DNA from: Arthrobacter russicus
Lineage (GTDB): Bacteria > Actinomycetota > Actinomycetes > Actinomycetales > Micrococcaceae
Length of the DNA stretch: 64,000 bases
Direction of reading: 5' to 3'
NCBI RefSeq assembly: GCF_031454135.1
Contig: NZ_JAVDQF010000001.1
Coordinates: 1,488,001 to 1,552,000, forward strand
The stretch's first letter is position 1, and every line of letters begins with the position of its first letter. Shown in pieces: positions 7,234 through 15,670 of this stretch. Made by a program: the position numbers and the translations under genes. Below the pieces are notes generated by a model. The model saw nothing but the letters and a program-made list of their open reading frames with translations. It ran no database searches and was not told the origin of the DNA.

Positions 7234-8886
7234 ATGCCCATCCTGACCTTCGACAACGTCTCGATCAGCTACCGGGTGCAGACCGGATCCGGACCCGGCC
7301 GGATCCAAGCCGTGGACGGCGTCACGCTCACCGTGCCTCCGGGCGCTACCGTCGGCCTGGCCGGCGAATCGGGGTGCGGCAAGTCGACTCTGGCCATGTC
7401 CGCGCTGCGACTGCTGCCGCCGAATGCCCTGGTCGAGGGGACGGTCTCACTGGGCGGCGAAGACGTGGCGGGCATGAGCTGGGGCAGACTGCGCGCAGTC
7501 CGTTGGACCGAGGCTTCAATCGTCTTCCAAGGCGCGATGCATTCGCTCAACCCGGTGCGCAGGGTCCGGCAGCAGATTGCGGAAGCCCTGCTGGTCCATG
7601 CGAAAGCCAGAACTTCGGTTTACCGAGACGGCGCAGAACGCGACCGGCGGGTCGCCGAATTGCTGCAGCAGGTGGATCTGGACCCCGACCAGGCCGACGC
7701 TTTTCCACATGAGCTCTCCGGTGGGCAGAAGCAACGCGTGATGATCGCGATGGCTCTGGCTTGCGATCCGGAACTGATCATCGCCGACGAGCCAACCACG
7801 GCCTTGGACGTGGTGGTCCAAAGCCAAGTGCTGGCGCTGCTCGGCAGCTTGGTGGAATCCCGCAATCTCGCGCTGATCATGATCAGCCACGACCTTTCGA
7901 TTCTGGCCGCGACCTGCGAACGCATCGTGGTGATGCACGAAGGCAGAATCGTCGAATCGGGCCCGTCCGCCGACGTGATCGGGAACCCTCAGCATCCGCA
8001 CACCCAGGCACTCGCCTCGGCGTTCCCGACCATCGGCGACCCCGCCTCGCGACGCCGCTTGCCGGGCTACCGGGCTCCGGCGGCGGCGCCGGCAGCCGCA
8101 GCGAGCGGGCCGCCAACCCTGCAGGCAAAAGCGATCTCCGTGGTTTTCCGGTCCCGCAAGGGGCCGGTCAAAGCCGTGGACCGGGTCGACCTGGATTGCC
8201 GGCCCGGCGAAATAGTGGCCTTGGTGGGCCAATCCGGCTCGGGGAAGACCACCCTGGCCCGTACCCTGTTGGGCTTGCAGCAGCCCAGCAGCGGCCAAGT
8301 GCTGGTCAAGGGCGTGCCGTTGGACCGAAGCCGCAAAGCACTCAAGGCTTACCGGAAATCCGTGCAATTCGTGCTCCAGGACCCGATGGCGGCACTCAAT
8401 CCGAGACACTCGGTTTACGAAGCCGTCGCCGAAGGGATCAGGTTGCACCGGCTGCCCGGCGATGAATCCGAGTTGGTCGCCGAAGCTTTGCGCAAAGCCG
8501 AGCTGTACCCGGCCGAGCGGTATCTGCGGGCGATTCCGCAAGAGCTGTCCGGTGGACAGCGCCAGCGCGTGGTGATTGCCGGGGCCTTGGCCCTGGACCC
8601 CGAGTTCCTGATCGCCGATGAGCCGGTGGCCAGCTTGGACGCCTCGGTCCGCGCCGAAATCCTCGCGTTGCTGCTCCGGCTGCGCTGCGAATTCGGCCTC
8701 GGTGCTTTGGTGATCACCCACGACCTGGGTTTAGCCTGGAATATCGCCGACCGCGTGGTAGTCATGTACCGAGGCCGGATCGTGGAGGCGGGTCCAGTCG
8801 AGTCGGTGCTGCTCGAACCGCAGCACGAATACACCCGGAAGCTGCTCAGCGTGGTTCCGGCCCATCCCGGAAGGACCATCGGATGA
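7234..8886 (+). CDS. Fused peptide ABC transporter ATPase (DppD-DppF type)
   Basis: 550 residues with two complete nucleotide-binding domains in one chain. Domain 1 (about 1-270) has Walker A GESGCGKST, signature LSGGQKQRV and Walker B LIIADEPTTALD. Domain 2 (about 295-545) has GQSGSGKTT, ELSGGQRQRVVIAGALAL and FLIADEPVASLD. An Ala/Pro-rich linker near residues 275-290 joins them. The C-terminal tails carry the oligopeptide-type HPHTQAL and HEYTRKLL motifs. Such fusions are common for peptide importers in actinobacteria. The gene starts 4 bases after the DppC-type gene and overlaps the hydrolase downstream by ATGA. Confidence 0.93.
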   Translation: MPILTFDNVSISYRVQTGSGPGRIQAVDGVTLTVPPGATVGLAGESGCGKSTLAMSALRLLPPNALVEGTVSLGGEDVAGMSWGRLRAVRWTEASIVFQGAMHSLNPVRRVRQQIAEALLVHAKARTSVYRDGAERDRRVAELLQQVDLDPDQADAFPHELSGGQKQRVMIAMALACDPELIIADEPTTALDVVVQSQVLALLGSLVESRNLALIMISHDLSILAATCERIVVMHEGRIVESGPSADVIGNPQHPHTQALASAFPTIGDPASRRRLPGYRAPAAAPAAAASGPPTLQAKAISVVFRSRKGPVKAVDRVDLDCRPGEIVALVGQSGSGKTTLARTLLGLQQPSSGQVLVKGVPLDRSRKALKAYRKSVQFVLQDPMAALNPRHSVYEAVAEGIRLHRLPGDESELVAEALRKAELYPAERYLRAIPQELSGGQRQRVVIAGALALDPEFLIADEPVASLDASVRAEILALLLRLRCEFGLGALVITHDLGLAWNIADRVVVMYRGRIVEAGPVESVLLEPQHEYTRKLLSVVPAHPGRTIG

Positions 8887-10034
8887 ACCGAGCGTCTGAG
8901 CGGATCGATGTGCCCGCGCACGTCGGATCCGTCCTCCGCGATGCGGTGTCCGCGGGTGCCACGGCTTCCGCGGTCTATGCCGCGGCCATCGCCGGCGAGG
9001 CCCAGGAACCGGTGGCAGTCGGGGCCGCCTTGCGCTTCGGCGACCAGGGCACCGAGCTGCCTGCTGGCGACCAGGTGCCCGCCACCCCGGAAACCTTCTA
9101 CGACTTGGCCTCGATCACGAAGCTGTTCACTGCGATCACGGCGTTGAGCCTGGTTGCCGACGGCTCGCTCGCGCTCGACGAGCCGGTCGGCGAGCATCTT
9201 CCGCAATACCGCGATGCGGACAAGGCCGAGGTGAACCTCCGGCATCTGCTCACGCACACCTCGGGCCTGCCGGCCGAATGGAGCGGCTGGCGCAGCAGTT
9301 TCGGGTCCGGGCGCGGTTTCCACCGGGGCGAGCTTCTGGCCGATCTGCTGGACACCGGTCTGCTCGCTGCGCCGGGCAGCCGGTTCGAGTATTCCTGCAT
9401 CGGCTACAACACCGTGATGGCACTCTGCGAGGCCCGATCCGGCGTGCCGTGGGCGGCGCTGGTGCAGGACCGGGTGCTGGACCATCTGCCGACCACCGGG
9501 ATCACCGGGTGCCCAGAATCCGGCCATTGTGCGGCCACCGAATTCCGGCCGGATCTGGGCCGGGGCATGATCCGGGGCAGCGTGCACGACGAAGCCGCAT
9601 GGTCCCTGGGCGGGCTCTCCGGAAACGCCGGGATGTTCGCCACCGCACCGGCCCTGCTGGTCTTCGCCGAGGCACTCCGGACCGGGCTCGAAGGCATCCT
9701 CCCGGCCGGACTTGCGGCCGAAATGTGGCAGGCCCAAGTCTCGGAGGCGCTGCTGCCGGGCGAGGACCGGCAGCAACCGGACTTCGGCCAGGGCTTGGGC
9801 TTGCGGATCGGCCAGCGCAGCTGGATGGGCGCCCGGGCGAGTTCGGGCGCGGTTGCCGATCGGCCCCGCGGGCACGGCGGGTTCACCGGGACGTCGCTGC
9901 TGATCGACAAAACCCAGGGGATCAGCATCGCGCTCCTGGCCAACCAGATTCATCCGAGCCGCACCGGCCCGGGGATTCAACCGGCCTGCCGCGAGATCGT
10001 CGAGACCGTCTACCGCACGGTGCTACCGGGCTAG
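8883..10034 (+). CDS. Beta-lactamase-fold serine hydrolase, possible cytosolic muropeptide amidase/peptidase
   Basis: 383 residues, class C beta-lactamase/esterase family. The nucleophile motif is SITK in TFYDLASITKLFTAITAL. The second motif reads YSC in FEYSCIGYN, where many relatives have YSN. HLLTHTSGLP and the C-terminal GHGGFTGTSLLID segment are typical. No signal peptide is visible, so it is probably cytosolic. The Bacillus murQ operon carries AmiE, a serine hydrolase of this superfamily that removes the peptide stem from MurNAc, and this gene is co-transcribed with the peptide importer. Removal of stem peptides is the best guess. A D-aminopeptidase or esterase role cannot be excluded. 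Its end overlaps purN convergently by 12 bp. Confidence 0.75.
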   Translation: MNRASERIDVPAHVGSVLRDAVSAGATASAVYAAAIAGEAQEPVAVGAALRFGDQGTELPAGDQVPATPETFYDLASITKLFTAITALSLVADGSLALDEPVGEHLPQYRDADKAEVNLRHLLTHTSGLPAEWSGWRSSFGSGRGFHRGELLADLLDTGLLAAPGSRFEYSCIGYNTVMALCEARSGVPWAALVQDRVLDHLPTTGITGCPESGHCAATEFRPDLGRGMIRGSVHDEAAWSLGGLSGNAGMFATAPALLVFAEALRTGLEGILPAGLAAEMWQAQVSEALLPGEDRQQPDFGQGLGLRIGQRSWMGARASSGAVADRPRGHGGFTGTSLLIDKTQGISIALLANQIHPSRTGPGIQPACREIVETVYRTVLPG

Positions 10035-10583
10035 CCCGGCCAAAACCTCGATCAACACCTCGCGTTCAGCGACTTTGATCCGTTCGTGCAAGCTTGCCTC
10101 GGTATCGTCGTCGAGCACGGTCACCGCGCGTTGCGCGATGATCGGACCGGTATCGATTCCGGCGTCGGCGTACATCACCGTGCAGCCGGTGACCTTCACC
10201 CCGTAGGCCAGCGCATCCCGGACGCCGTGTGCTCCGGGGAAAGCCGGCAGCAATGCCGGATGCGTGTTCAGGTACCGTTGCGGGAAAGCCGCGATGAAAT
10301 CCGGCCCGACAATCCGCATGAACCCCGAAGACACCACGAGATCCGGTTCGAAACTGCGCACTTCCGCCAGCAGTGCGGCATCCCAGTCGGCGCGCTGGGC
10401 GAAGGCCTTGAAATCCACCACGAAAGTCGGGATTCCGGCCGCTGCCGAACGCGCCACGCCTTGGGTGCCCGGACGGTCCGCGCCCACCGCGACGATCTCG
10501 ATGTCGAGCTCACCGGCCTCGACGGCGTCGATCACCGCTTGCAAATTGGAGCCGGTTCCGGAGACGAGGACGAGAATGCGCAT
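10023..10583 (-). CDS. purN: Phosphoribosylglycinamide formyltransferase
   Basis: 186 residues from ATG 10583 (MRILVLVSGTGSNLQAVIDA), preceded by AGGA; a start 21 bases upstream adds non-conserved residues. It formylates GAR with 10-formyltetrahydrofolate, the third step of purine synthesis. The family motifs are present: GTGSNL at the phosphate site, SSGFMRIVGPDF, the catalytic NTHPALLPAFPGAHG segment and VMYADAGIDTGPI with the catalytic aspartate. It lies 36 bp downstream of the DUF6350 gene, a neighbour pair conserved in actinobacteria. Confidence 0.96.
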   Translation of the reverse strand: MRILVLVSGTGSNLQAVIDAVEAGELDIEIVAVGADRPGTQGVARSAAAGIPTFVVDFKAFAQRADWDAALLAEVRSFEPDLVVSSGFMRIVGPDFIAAFPQRYLNTHPALLPAFPGAHGVRDALAYGVKVTGCTVMYADAGIDTGPIIAQRAVTVLDDDTEASLHERIKVAEREVLIEVLAGLAR

Positions 10584-10619
10584 ACAGAGAATCCTAGGCG
10601 ACACCGCCGGCCGGACCGG

Positions 10620-11951
10620 TTACCGGTCGGCGAACGGGTCGAACTCTTCGCGCGCGCTGCGTCGCGCTTTTGCGCCTTCGAGCCAGGGGCCGGCAGTATG
10701 CCCGATCAAGACCCCCAGGGCCACCTCGCAACTGATCCAGAGCGCGGTCTGCACCGGATCAGGGCCGAGTTCGGTGAGCCGGCCGAATCCCCCCGAACCG
10801 GCCGCGAACCATGCCGCGATACCGCCGAGCACTCCGGCACCCAGGCCGATCACGGCGGCGAGCGCCACCGTTCCCAGACCCGCGCTGAGCCAGCGCTGCC
10901 GGATCCGGATTGCCAGCCAATCGTCGAAATGGTTTTCGCCTTCGCGCAGGAACCACCAGCCTGCGGCGGCTCCGGCGAGCACCGGCAGCACCATGGCAAG
11001 CACACCCCAACTCAGTTGGCCCACCGGAAGCGCGGCCAGGATCGGGATCGCCGGAACCGGTGCCACCGCGGTGCCCAACGGGCCCACGCTGGAGCCGACG
11101 CCGAGCGAAAAGCCCGATCCGGAAGACCAGGCCATCGTCCAAGCCGTGAAATTCGGCACGTAGCCCAGTTGCGCGAGCGTGAGCACGGCACCGCCCACCG
11201 GGCCGGCTTTGAGCCCCTGGTAGACCGCGGCGATGTCCGCCCAATGCACCGCGATATTGATCGCGAAGAGCAGCGCGGAAAGACCCAGCAGAACCAGGAC
11301 GGCGAGGAAGGCCGCCCGCGCTGCAGACCACAGGTAGGAACCGGTCCAGCGGGAAATCTGGCTGGCAGCGGCCATCCGCGCTGCGGCATCGACGCCGATC
11401 AAGGTGCCCCAGGTGCCTGCCTCGCGACGCGCCCCGATGACCAGGCCCAGAGTCACTGGGATCAGCGGCACGAGTGCGGCAGCCGGCAGGCTGGCCATGG
11501 CGCTCGAGGTGCGGCAGACGTACCCGGTGGCCAGGCCCAGTGCGGCATAGACCAGGATTGCGCCGAGCAATGCCTGCCAAAGCTGATCCGTGTAGGACGC
11601 CCGGGCCAGCCGGCGGCCGGCCCGCCAAGCCAGGAAGAACGGGATCAGGGTCAGGCCCAACGGCACCAGGCTGAGCACGCCGGCTTGGCCCTGTGCGGAT
11701 GAGGCTCCGGTGACCATCGAGACGTTCAGCGGGACGCCGTGCACCAGCAGCCAGGCCTGGCCGGCGAGTCTGGCGATCTCGTCCGCCGGCGGATTGCCGA
11801 AGCCGCCGGTGAAGAAGACCGCGCCGATCGGCACCAGGATCAATACCGCGGTGATCACCGCCAGCTGCACCGACTCGAAGGCACCTTGCAGCCACAAGGG
11901 CATCGGAATGCCGCGTCGGCCGCTCTGGCCCGTTGTCAGTTTCATCGTCAT
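10620..11951 (-). CDS. DUF6350 multi-pass membrane protein (PerM-like)
   Basis: About 443 residues with some ten hydrophobic helices (for example SVQLAVITAVLILVPIGAVFF and VLAMVLPVLAGAAAGWWFL) and a short charged C-terminal tail (AKARRSAREEFDPFADR). This is the actinobacterial DUF6350 family, which includes the mycobacterial cell-division-linked PerM encoded next to purN, and the same neighbour pair is seen here. I placed the start at ATG 11951 (MTMKLTTGQSG); ATG 11945 is equally possible, and neither has a strong ribosome site. Its function here is not shown by the sequence. Confidence 0.8.
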   Translation of the reverse strand: MTMKLTTGQSGRRGIPMPLWLQGAFESVQLAVITAVLILVPIGAVFFTGGFGNPPADEIARLAGQAWLLVHGVPLNVSMVTGASSAQGQAGVLSLVPLGLTLIPFFLAWRAGRRLARASYTDQLWQALLGAILVYAALGLATGYVCRTSSAMASLPAAALVPLIPVTLGLVIGARREAGTWGTLIGVDAAARMAAASQISRWTGSYLWSAARAAFLAVLVLLGLSALLFAINIAVHWADIAAVYQGLKAGPVGGAVLTLAQLGYVPNFTAWTMAWSSGSGFSLGVGSSVGPLGTAVAPVPAIPILAALPVGQLSWGVLAMVLPVLAGAAAGWWFLREGENHFDDWLAIRIRQRWLSAGLGTVALAAVIGLGAGVLGGIAAWFAAGSGGFGRLTELGPDPVQTALWISCEVALGVLIGHTAGPWLEGAKARRSAREEFDPFADR

Positions 11952-12085
11952 CCATCGTGCCACGCGGAGTCCGAATGGTCTTTGGGCCTCGCCGCACGCG
12001 AACAAGTTCTCAGCAACCCTGGCGCTGCCCGGGCCGATCCAGTAACCTCTGAGCGGAGCTTTAATATACTCGATGGAGGAACCGC

Positions 12086-12586
12086 ATGGTCCAGCCCGTC
12101 GACGCCCCTTGGCAGCCGGAAACCGATTGGCGCAGCCAGCCCTTCCCGGAGGCCAGCCTGGCCATCGCGGTCAAACGGTTCTATCGCAGGTACTCGGATT
12201 TCAAAGGCCGCTCCTCGCGCAGCGAATATTGGTGGGTGCAGTTGTACCTGGGCCTGCCGAGTTTGCTCTTGCTGCTGCCGTTTTATCTCAACTGGGAAGA
12301 AGCGGCATCGAACAATCTCGCGGACCGGATGCTCGGCGGCACGGCGGCGGCTGCTGAACTGCCGGCCCCGGGGCCGGCGCAGATTTTCGCCCTGGTGCTT
12401 TTCATCGTCTTCTGGCTGCTGCATCTGGTCCCGGCCCTCGCCCTGGGCGTGCGGCGGTTCCACGATGCGAACTTCTCCGGTTGGCTGATCCTGCTCAACC
12501 TGGTCCCTTTCCTCGGCCGGATCGCGGGGTTCGTCTTCTCGGTGCTGCCCAGCAATCCGCGAGGCGTCCGCTTCGACCGGCCCTGA
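12086..12586 (+). CDS. DUF805 family membrane protein
   Basis: 166 residues starting at ATG 12086 behind GGAGGA. The family pattern is clear: AIAVKRFYRRYSDFKGRSSRSEYWWVQLY before the first membrane helix, then LALGVRRFHDANFSGWLILLNLVPFLGRI and a C-terminal LPSNPRGVRFD. Two or three membrane segments. DUF805 proteins are small inner-membrane proteins of unknown role. It stands alone between divergent DUF6350 and the glycosyltransferase. Confidence 0.88.
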   Translation: MVQPVDAPWQPETDWRSQPFPEASLAIAVKRFYRRYSDFKGRSSRSEYWWVQLYLGLPSLLLLLPFYLNWEEAASNNLADRMLGGTAAAAELPAPGPAQIFALVLFIVFWLLHLVPALALGVRRFHDANFSGWLILLNLVPFLGRIAGFVFSVLPSNPRGVRFDRP

Positions 12587-12673
12587 TCCGCAATACTTCC
12601 TGTTCACCCAAGTTTTTCCGACACGAAACCCGTTATCGGGCAAATCGCCAGGCTTGCTAGCGAGCATTGAGGC

Positions 12674-13813
12674 GTGAGGATCGTACTTATCGCCGAGTCA
12701 TTCCTGCCGAACATGAACGGGGTCACGCACTCCGTCCTAAAGGTCCTGCAGCATCTGCGCAGCCAAGGCGATGACGCCCTGATCGTCGCCCCTTCCAGCA
12801 CCGATCCGCAAGCGCCCGACGAAGTCGAAGGCTTCCCGGTGCACCGGGTGCCTTCGCTGCCGCTGGCCGGTTATACGAATCTCCGGGTCGCCTTCGGCTG
12901 GGTCAATCGGATCAAACGCATCCTGAGTGACTTCCAACCCGATGTGGTGCATCTGGCCTCGCCGTTCGAACTCGGCTGGCGGGCCGCCCGGGCCGCGGCC
13001 TTGCTGAATCTGCCCACCGTGGCGGTCTACCAGACCGAGGTGCCCTCATATGCCGGGCGGTACGGCGTGCCGTTCCTGGAGAATTGGGCCTGGAACCGGG
13101 TGGAGAACATCCATCTGCTGGCCACCCGGACGTTGGCGCCGTCGAGCTTCGCGGTCAACCAGCTCCGCGGCCACGGCATCCCCCGGATCCACCTGTGGCG
13201 CCGCGGCGTGGACACGGCACGGTTCAGCCCGCAAAAACGCAACGGCGAACTGCGCGCCCGTGCCGGCGCCCAAACCAAGAAGATCATCGGCTACGTCGGC
13301 CGACTGGCTGCGGAAAAGCAGGTCGCCGACCTGGCCGCAATTGCGGACATCCCCGGCACGCAACTCGTGATCGTCGGTGAAGGCCCGTTGCGCGGGCAAC
13401 TGGAGCAACAGCTTCCGAACGCCTTTTTCACCGGCTTCATGGGCGGCGAAGATCTGGCCCACGCCGTGGCCGACTTCGATCTGTTCGTCCATCCCGGAGA
13501 GTTCGAAACCTTCTGCCAGACCATCCAGGAGGCGATGGCCTCCGGGGTTCCAGTGGTCGCCACCGGTCGCGGCGGCCCACTGGATCTGGTGGACAATTCG
13601 CGTACCGGCTGGCTGTACACCCCGGGCGACCTGGCGGGACTGCGCAATCACGTCATGGACCTGATCGGCGACGACGCCAAACGTTCCGCTTTCGCGAAGG
13701 CAGCGCACCACACGGTGCAGGGCCGGACCTGGAGTGCGGTATGCGGGCAGCTGACCGATCATTACCAGGCAGTGATCGTCGAGCACCGGTCCAAGCAGCG
13801 CCAGTTGGCCTGA
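12674..13813 (+). CDS. GT4 glycosyltransferase, GDP-mannose-dependent alpha-mannosyltransferase-like
   Basis: 379 residues with GTG start. The N-terminus MRIVLIAESFLPNMNGVTHSVLKVLQHL closely resembles mycobacterial Rv0557-type mannosyltransferases that act on membrane lipoglycan precursors. The GT-B C-terminal domain has IGYVGRLAAEKQV, LVIVGEGPLRGQLE and the nucleotide-sugar site FVHPGEFETFCQTIQEAMASGVPVVAT, with the E-x7-E pattern. There is no signal peptide, so it is cytosolic or membrane-associated. The ribosome site is weak, with GAGG almost touching the GTG. Mannosylation of a glycolipid is a family-based inference. Confidence 0.85.
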   Translation: MRIVLIAESFLPNMNGVTHSVLKVLQHLRSQGDDALIVAPSSTDPQAPDEVEGFPVHRVPSLPLAGYTNLRVAFGWVNRIKRILSDFQPDVVHLASPFELGWRAARAAALLNLPTVAVYQTEVPSYAGRYGVPFLENWAWNRVENIHLLATRTLAPSSFAVNQLRGHGIPRIHLWRRGVDTARFSPQKRNGELRARAGAQTKKIIGYVGRLAAEKQVADLAAIADIPGTQLVIVGEGPLRGQLEQQLPNAFFTGFMGGEDLAHAVADFDLFVHPGEFETFCQTIQEAMASGVPVVATGRGGPLDLVDNSRTGWLYTPGDLAGLRNHVMDLIGDDAKRSAFAKAAHHTVQGRTWSAVCGQLTDHYQAVIVEHRSKQRQLA

Positions 13814-13854
13814 ACCCGGCAACGGCAGCTCCGCCGCAACGAATTTCCGGATCT

Positions 13855-13869
13855 CCCGAACGCTTCGGG
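13855..13869 (+). terminator. Short hairpin after the glycosyltransferase gene
   Basis: CCCGAA-CGC-TTCGGG forms a perfect 6-bp stem 42 bp after the stop codon. There is no T tract, and the call is weak. Confidence 0.35.
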
Positions 13870-13936
13870 CGATCCGCCCTGCCCCGGCCAGCGACATCGC
13901 CTGTGCCGGCCGACACCAACACCACTGGAGAAACAC

Positions 13937-14581
13937 ATGCGCAACAACCCGAATCCGCGAAAATTCGGCACGGCACTTTTTGCCGCAGGACTGGCGCTGG
14001 GTCTGGGGGCAGCCTCCCTGCCCTTGGCCCCGACGGCACAGGCGGCCAGTTCCACGGCCGGCATGCAGGACTACAAAGGCATCCGCCCCGCGGATTGGCT
14101 TGCGGACGTAGACGACGCCCTTGACGGTTCACTCGACTACGTGCAGAACCGGGTGGCTAACAAAGCTTCCGGTGAAAAGCTCGCCGTGGTTTTCGACATC
14201 GACGACACCTCGCTGGCCACGGATTTCGCCAAGGACAAATCGAATATCCCGGCGATCGGTTCCTCCCTGGCGCTGGCGAAGAAAGCCGATTCCCTGGGCG
14301 TCAAGGTGTTCTTCGTCAGCAACCGGCTCTATGACGGAGACCGCACCAGCAACACCTCGACGAAACAGGCGCTCAGCAAGGTCGGATACCCGGTTTTCGA
14401 GATCTACCACCAGTCGGGCGAACGGTATCCGGTGCAGCAGTTCAAAACCGCGAGCCGCCAGGACATCGAAGACCGCGGCTACACGATCATCGCCAACACC
14501 GGCAACCGGCAGACCGATTTGGACGGCGGATACGCGGAGAAGACCTACAAGCTGCCCGACTACGACGGTGTGCTGCAGTAA
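13937..14581 (+). CDS. Secreted HAD-superfamily (class B-type) acid phosphatase
   Basis: 214 residues, ATG preceded by GGAGAA. The signal peptide runs to about residue 35 (ALFAAGLALGLGAASLPLAPTAQA-A). The mature part carries HAD motif I as VVFDIDDTSLATD, motif II-like VFFVSNR and a late TIIANTGNRQTDLDGG segment in place of the usual GD(N)xxD. This is the HAD-IIIB acid phosphatase arrangement of secreted phosphomonoesterases. It probably releases phosphate outside the membrane; the substrate is not predictable. Confidence 0.85.
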   Translation: MRNNPNPRKFGTALFAAGLALGLGAASLPLAPTAQAASSTAGMQDYKGIRPADWLADVDDALDGSLDYVQNRVANKASGEKLAVVFDIDDTSLATDFAKDKSNIPAIGSSLALAKKADSLGVKVFFVSNRLYDGDRTSNTSTKQALSKVGYPVFEIYHQSGERYPVQQFKTASRQDIEDRGYTIIANTGNRQTDLDGGYAEKTYKLPDYDGVLQ

Positions 14582-14645
14582 ACCGGCTCTGGTCTTTACC
14601 GGAAGCAGGCACTAGGTTCGAGGAAAGACCCTCGAAAGGAATCCC

Positions 14646-15056
14646 ATGGGAATCAGACTCGGCCACGTGGCGCTTCGGCTGGCCAGCGGTGCGTTCATCC
14701 TCAATTCGGGCATCGGGAAGCTCGGCCTCGAAACGGAACACGCCGCGGGCCTGCAGCAAATGGCGCTGAACGCCTTTCCGCAGCTGAACGACATTGCGCC
14801 GGAAAAATTCGGCCAATACCTCAGCTACGGCGAGATCGGCTTGGGCAGTGCCCTGCTTCTGCCGTTCCTGCCCAGCAGGCTCGTCGGCTTGGCGCTGACT
14901 GGCTTCGCCGGCTCGCTGGTGTACACCTATCTGAAAACGCCGGGGATGACGCAGGCCGACGGCTTCCGGCCGACGGCGCAGGGCACGGCCATGGCCAAAG
15001 ACATCTGGCTGCTCGCCATCGGACTCGCTTTGCTCTTCGACCGCAAACCGCGCTGA
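14646..15056 (+). CDS. DoxX-like four-helix membrane protein
   Basis: 136 residues behind an AAAGGA site. It has four hydrophobic segments, beginning LGHVALRLASGAFILNSGIGKL and ending AKDIWLLAIGLALLFDRKPR. The layout matches DoxX/DoxD-like small membrane proteins, but the sequence is too plain for a specific role. It is followed by a very long perfect hairpin shared with the convergent gene. Confidence 0.65.
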   Translation: MGIRLGHVALRLASGAFILNSGIGKLGLETEHAAGLQQMALNAFPQLNDIAPEKFGQYLSYGEIGLGSALLLPFLPSRLVGLALTGFAGSLVYTYLKTPGMTQADGFRPTAQGTAMAKDIWLLAIGLALLFDRKPR

Positions 15057-15060
15057 CCTG

Positions 15061-15126
15061 GGAAATGCACGACGGCGGCCCGGCACCTTTTGCGAACAAG
15101 GTGCCGGGCCGCCGTCGTGCATTTCC
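15061..15126. terminator. Perfect 29-bp inverted repeat, bidirectional terminator
   Basis: Arms 15061-15089 and 15098-15126 are exact reverse complements around an 8-base loop (TTGCGAAC). It starts 4 bp after the DoxX-like stop and ends 27 bp before the stop of the convergent GlsB-type gene, so it should stop transcription from both sides. There is no T-rich tail. The stem is much longer than an ordinary intrinsic terminator. Confidence 0.8.
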
Positions 15127-15153
15127 GGAAGAGGGACCTCCCGGAAACCGGTA

Positions 15154-15423
15154 CTACGCTTTGGCGCCCTTGCGGCCGGTGATCATTCCGTAAACCAGCA
15201 GCACGATGATCGAGCCGACGATCGCCAGGATCCAGCTGGAGAACGACCAGAAGTTGGTCAACGAAACGTTGAAGATCAGCCCGCCGAGCCAGCCGCCGAG
15301 CATAGCACCGACGACGCCGAGGATCAGCGTGGCGATCCAGCCGCCGCCCTGCTTGCCCGGAAGGATGAACTTGGCGATCGCACCGGCGATCAGGCCGAGA
15401 ATCAAGAAACTGAAGAAACCCAT
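15154..15423 (-). CDS. GlsB/YeaQ/YmgE-family stress-response membrane protein
   Basis: 89 residues with the glycine-rich three-helix pattern of transglycosylase-associated proteins: MGFFSFLILGLIAGAIAKFIL, PGKQGGGWIATLILGVVGAMLGGWLGG, then IVGSIIVLLVYGMI. These small inner-membrane proteins are linked to stress and biofilm responses in other bacteria. Its ATG overlaps the stop codon of an upstream 39-codon gene as TAATG, so translation of the two is likely coupled. Confidence 0.85.
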   Translation of the reverse strand: MGFFSFLILGLIAGAIAKFILPGKQGGGWIATLILGVVGAMLGGWLGGLIFNVSLTNFWSFSSWILAIVGSIIVLLVYGMITGRKGAKA

Positions 15424-15542
15424 TATTTGCTCACGCTACCTTGGTCTGTTGATGTGGTCTTCGTCATGATGCGACCAGTGCGCCGCCCGAAGATGTATGC
15501 CGCGAGTGCTGCCCCACCTATGAAAATAATCAGGTTCCGCAT
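15423..15542 (-). CDS. 39-residue small membrane protein coupled to the GlsB-type gene
   Basis: An ATG at 15542 follows a strong ribosome site (AGAAAGGAG, 4-5 bases before the ATG). The frame runs 39 codons to a TAA whose last base is the A of the next gene's ATG. The product starts MRNLIIFIGGAALAAYIFG, a single membrane helix, then RRTGRIMTKTTSTDQGSVSK, a basic cytosolic tail. No known family is recognised. The ribosome site, the stop-start overlap and the membrane helix next to a membrane protein support a real gene. Confidence 0.7.
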   Translation of the reverse strand: MRNLIIFIGGAALAAYIFGRRTGRIMTKTTSTDQGSVSK

Positions 15543-15670
15543 GACACTCCTTTCTCTGGCCTGAAGCCTTTGAACCTGGGCCGTTCGACCCGTTCACAAC
15601 TAAGTCGTATCCCGGAGCCCAATCGTCACGCAGCCGGAGGAAAAAACTTTTCCGGCACCCTTCCGGGCGT

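Noticed and set aside
10023-10034. 12-bp convergent overlap of the serine hydrolase gene and purN as evidence of a wrong stop
   Set aside because: Both C-termini are in frame and consistent with family lengths; short convergent overlaps are common in compact genomes.
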